A DNA stretch of 8,391 nt, taken from assembly GCA_023249955.1 (NCBI GenBank), contig JAHFBR010000046.1, positions 1 through 8,391 on the forward strand, read 5' to 3'. A program made the position numbers and the translations under genes. The notes beneath the pieces are model-generated. The model worked only from the letters and a program-made list of their open reading frames with translations. It made no database searches and had not been told where the DNA came from. The stretch's first letter is position 1, and every line of letters begins with the position of its first letter. This stretch comes from a bacterium (GTDB lineage Bacteria > Babelota > Babeliae > Babelales > RVW-14). Below, one piece after another: positions 6,805 through 8,391 of the stretch.

Positions 6805-6841
6805 AAAATAAGGCACCGAGAAGTCGGTGCCTTATTTTTTT
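6805..6841. terminator. Bidirectional intrinsic terminator between rplQ and dcd
   Basis: A 15-bp perfect stem pairs 6805-6819 with 6824-6838 around the loop GAAG (6820-6823). The GC-rich core GGCACCGA is flanked by an A tract on the left and T7 (6835-6841) on the right. For plus-strand transcripts this is a textbook rho-independent terminator ending the rplQ operon. Read on the minus strand the A tract becomes a U run, so it probably also ends the convergent dcd transcript, whose stop is at 6856. It is the only convincing terminator in the window. Confidence 0.92.
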
Positions 6842-6855
6842 AGGGTCCAAGAAAT

Positions 6856-7428
6856 TTAGATCATGGGTAGCGTGACACCTTGCTGCTTCATGTATTTCCC
6901 GTTACGGTCGGCGTATGAAACTTCACATTCAGTGTCCGCCTGCAAGAAGATAACCTGCGCAATTCCCTCGTTTGCATAGATTTTTGCTGGTAGTGGGGTT
7001 GTGTTAGAAATTTCGATGGTGACGTAGCCCTCCCACTCCGGTTCAAACGGAGTGACGTTAACAATAATGCCACAGCGAGCGTACGTCGATTTGCCCAAGC
7101 AGATTGTTAGAATATTGCGTGGGATCTTAAAATATTCGATGCTACGCGCCAAAGCAAACGAGTTTGGTGGCACAATGCAAACTTCGGCATTTACTTCAAC
7201 AAAAGCATTCGCATGAAAATCTTTTGGATCAACAATACTGTTATTAATATTGGTAAAGATCTTAAATTCGTCGGCCACGCGAATGTCGTAGCCGTAGCTG
7301 GAAAGGCCGTAGCTTACCACTTTTGATGCCTGATCTTTAACGGTACGTACTTGGCGATCAACAAACGGTTCAACCATGCCGCATTGTTGTGCCATAAAGC
7401 GAATCCATGAATCTGGTTTTATGCTCAT
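6856..7428 (-). CDS. dcd: dCTP deaminase
   Basis: Dcd deaminates dCTP to dUTP, which dUTPase then converts to dUMP for thymidylate synthesis. The 190-residue product is a trimeric-dUTPase-fold protein of the usual length. Conserved blocks are [14 protein letters not shown] (37-50), [12 protein letters not shown] (85-96), [20 protein letters not shown] (111-130) and [20 protein letters not shown] (136-155). E139 corresponds to the catalytic glutamate of E. coli Dcd (E138), and S114 and R118 lie in the active-site loop. The variant KSTYARCG, in place of GRSSLARLG, is what I recall from chlamydial and similar enzymes. The start is ATG at 7428, with AGGAGG (7433-7438) four bases upstream. An in-frame TTG at 7503 would add 25 unconserved residues and overlaps the promoter, so it is rejected. 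The gene is transcribed convergently to rplQ. Confidence 0.95.
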   Translation of the reverse strand: MSIKPDSWIRFMAQQCGMVEPFVDRQVRTVKDQASKVVSYGLSSYGYDIRVADEFKIFTNINNSIVDPKDFHANAFVEVNAEVCIVPPNSFALARSIEYFKIPRNILTICLGKSTYARCGIIVNVTPFEPEWEGYVTIEISNTTPLPAKIYANEGIAQVIFLQADTECEVSYADRNGKYMKQQGVTLPMI

Positions 7429-7432
7429 AAAG

Positions 7433-7438
7433 CCTCCT
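7433..7438 (-). promoter_or_regulatory. Strong Shine-Dalgarno sequence of dcd
   Basis: On the minus strand AGGAGG stands four bases before the ATG at 7428. It is the most complete ribosome binding site in the window and supports the short, family-standard N-terminus of Dcd (MSIKPDSW). Confidence 0.85.
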
Positions 7439-7474
7439 CTGATGATAACCCACTCTTTTTTATGTGCTTCACTC

Positions 7475-7503
7475 AGAATAGACCGGATAAACAGTTTTGC
7501 CAA
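7475..7503 (-). promoter_or_regulatory. Sigma-70-type promoter for dcd
   Basis: Reading the minus strand, TTGGCA (7503-7498; five of six matches to the -35 consensus) is separated by exactly 17 bases from TATTCT (7480-7475; four of six matches to the -10 consensus). Transcription would begin near 7468, giving a leader of about 40 nt to the dcd ATG. The spacing and position fit well, but this is a sequence match only. Confidence 0.55.
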
Positions 7504-7583
7504 AATCTTGTTATTTCCACCCGTCTGAACACTACACTAAAAATTGTTTTGCGCATGGGCAGGTTTTTATCAAAAGGGGTTTT

Positions 7584-8391
7584 ATGAAACAGACGTCGCA
7601 TTATCCATCCGCAAAGGTTGCTATTGTTGGAGCAGGATTGGTGGGGAGTACCGCCGCGTATGCTCTGATGATGAGTGGTGTCGCTGCTCAAATTGCCTTG
7701 ATAGATCTCAAGAAAGAAAAAGCAGAAGGCGAAGCACTTGACTTGATGCATGGGATGCAATTTACCACGGCGCTTAACTTTGTTGCAGGCGATGATTTTG
7801 CCCTGGTTAAAGACGCTGCGGTGGTCGTTATTACGGCCGGCGTTCCGCAAAAAGTCGGTCAAACGCGTTCAGAGCTGCTTGCCACCAACGTTTCTGTTTT
7901 TAAATCGATTGTTCCTCAAATTGTGCGTCACAATAGTGAATGTATTATTGTGGTGGTGACCAATCCTTTGGATGTTTTGACCTATGTGACGCTGAAACTC
8001 TCGCAATTTCCACCCTGCCGTGTTTTTGGCACTGGTACCGTGCTGGATACCGCCCGTCTGCGTTATTTGATGGGGCAGCATTTTAAGATCAGTGCCAAGG
8101 ACATCACCGCCTACATTTTGGGTGAGCATGGTGATAGCGAATTTGCGTGGTGGAGTCAGGCCAATGTTGCGGGTACCGGGCTTGCGCAGCTGCCTGGTTA
8201 CGATGCCAAGGCCCTGGAGGCAATGTATCAGCAGGCTAAAGGTGCTGCTTATCAGATTATTGCTAAAAAGGGTGCAACCAATTATGCCATTGCTTTGGTG
8301 ATTGCCAAGATTGTACGAGCAATTTTATTGGATCAATCGCGTGTTTTTACTGTTTCGTCCTACGTTGAAAATATGCTTGGCGTCAGCGATG
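7584..8391 (+). CDS. ldh: L-lactate dehydrogenase (3' end cut by the window)
   Basis: L-lactate dehydrogenase interconverts pyruvate + NADH and L-lactate + NAD+, regenerating NAD+ in fermentation. The window holds 269 residues of a protein normally about 310-320 long, with no stop before the edge. The dinucleotide fold starts at GAGLVG (16-21), with D41 as the NAD-selective acidic residue. The substrate-specificity position is Q89 in AGVPQKVGQTR, as in lactate dehydrogenases; malate dehydrogenases carry Arg there. Catalytic or binding residues are R95, D155, R158, H182 (in LGEHGDSE) and T232 (KKGATNYAIA). The start is ATG at 7584, with AAAAGGGG (7572-7579) four bases upstream. It is divergent from dcd across a 155-base gap. 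I saw no convincing promoter on the plus strand. A lactate/malate family member of other specificity is possible but less likely. Confidence 0.93.
   Translation, partial: MKQTSHYPSAKVAIVGAGLVGSTAAYALMMSGVAAQIALIDLKKEKAEGEALDLMHGMQFTTALNFVAGDDFALVKDAAVVVITAGVPQKVGQTRSELLATNVSVFKSIVPQIVRHNSECIIVVVTNPLDVLTYVTLKLSQFPPCRVFGTGTVLDTARLRYLMGQHFKISAKDITAYILGEHGDSEFAWWSQANVAGTGLAQLPGYDAKALEAMYQQAKGAAYQIIAKKGATNYAIALVIAKIVRAILLDQSRVFTVSSYVENMLGVSD

Noticed and set aside
7429..7503. N-terminal extension of Dcd from a TTG at 7503
   Set aside because: The 25 added residues are not part of the Dcd family, the TTG lies within the -35 element of a good promoter, and the ATG at 7428 has a strong AGGAGG.
7508..7538. 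Possible plus-strand promoter for ldh (TTGTTA and TACACT)
   Set aside because: Each box matches only four of six positions and the spacer is 19 bases; this is near what chance gives in such sequence.
1..8391. Mobile elements, CRISPR arrays, tRNA or rRNA genes, defence systems
   Set aside because: No direct-repeat array, transposase, integrase, cloverleaf or rRNA-like sequence was seen; nearly every base is accounted for by conserved core genes.

Overview
This window is the 3' half of a bacterial ribosomal-protein supercluster (end of spc plus alpha operon), followed by two metabolic genes. Plus strand, in order: tail of rpsE (S5), rplO (L15), secY, adk, map, infA, rpmJ (L36), rpsM (S13), rpsK (S11), rpsD (S4), rpoA and rplQ (L17). 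A strong hairpin-plus-T-run terminator at about 6805-6841 closes this run. Beyond it, dcd (dCTP deaminase) lies convergent on the minus strand. An L-lactate dehydrogenase gene (ldh) then runs off the right edge on the plus strand, divergent from dcd.

The cluster is tightly packed, with overlaps at rpsE/rplO (14 nt) and map/infA (4 nt, ATGA). Spacers of 1 to 10 nt separate rplO-secY, secY-adk and adk-map. Larger gaps of 66, 69 and 128 bp precede rpmJ, rpsM and rpoA, and I see no intrinsic terminator before 6805. The genes therefore look like one long transcription unit for ribosome assembly (S5, L15, L36, S13, S11, S4, L17), translation initiation (IF-1), N-terminal methionine removal (Map), membrane secretion (SecY), adenylate balance (Adk) and transcription (RNA polymerase alpha). 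The rpsD-rpoA gap holds an 11-bp perfect hairpin without a U tract, a candidate processing or regulatory element.

The organism is a bacterium using UGA as stop (adk, map and infA end in TGA), with moderate GC (low 40s per cent by eye, not counted). No rpmD (L30) lies between rpsE and rplO. L15 has a shortened glycine-rich N-terminus, S4 has a zinc-type but N-terminally trimmed start, and Dcd is of the type I recall from Chlamydiae. Together these suggest a reduced or uncultivated lineage (Dependentiae/TM6-like, or less likely Patescibacteria). That placement is inference from memory of family sequences and needs a tree.

I found no mobile element, CRISPR array, tRNA, rRNA or unknown gene system. 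This is core genome, and the points of interest are lineage-specific variations in conserved genes plus a few regulatory structures.
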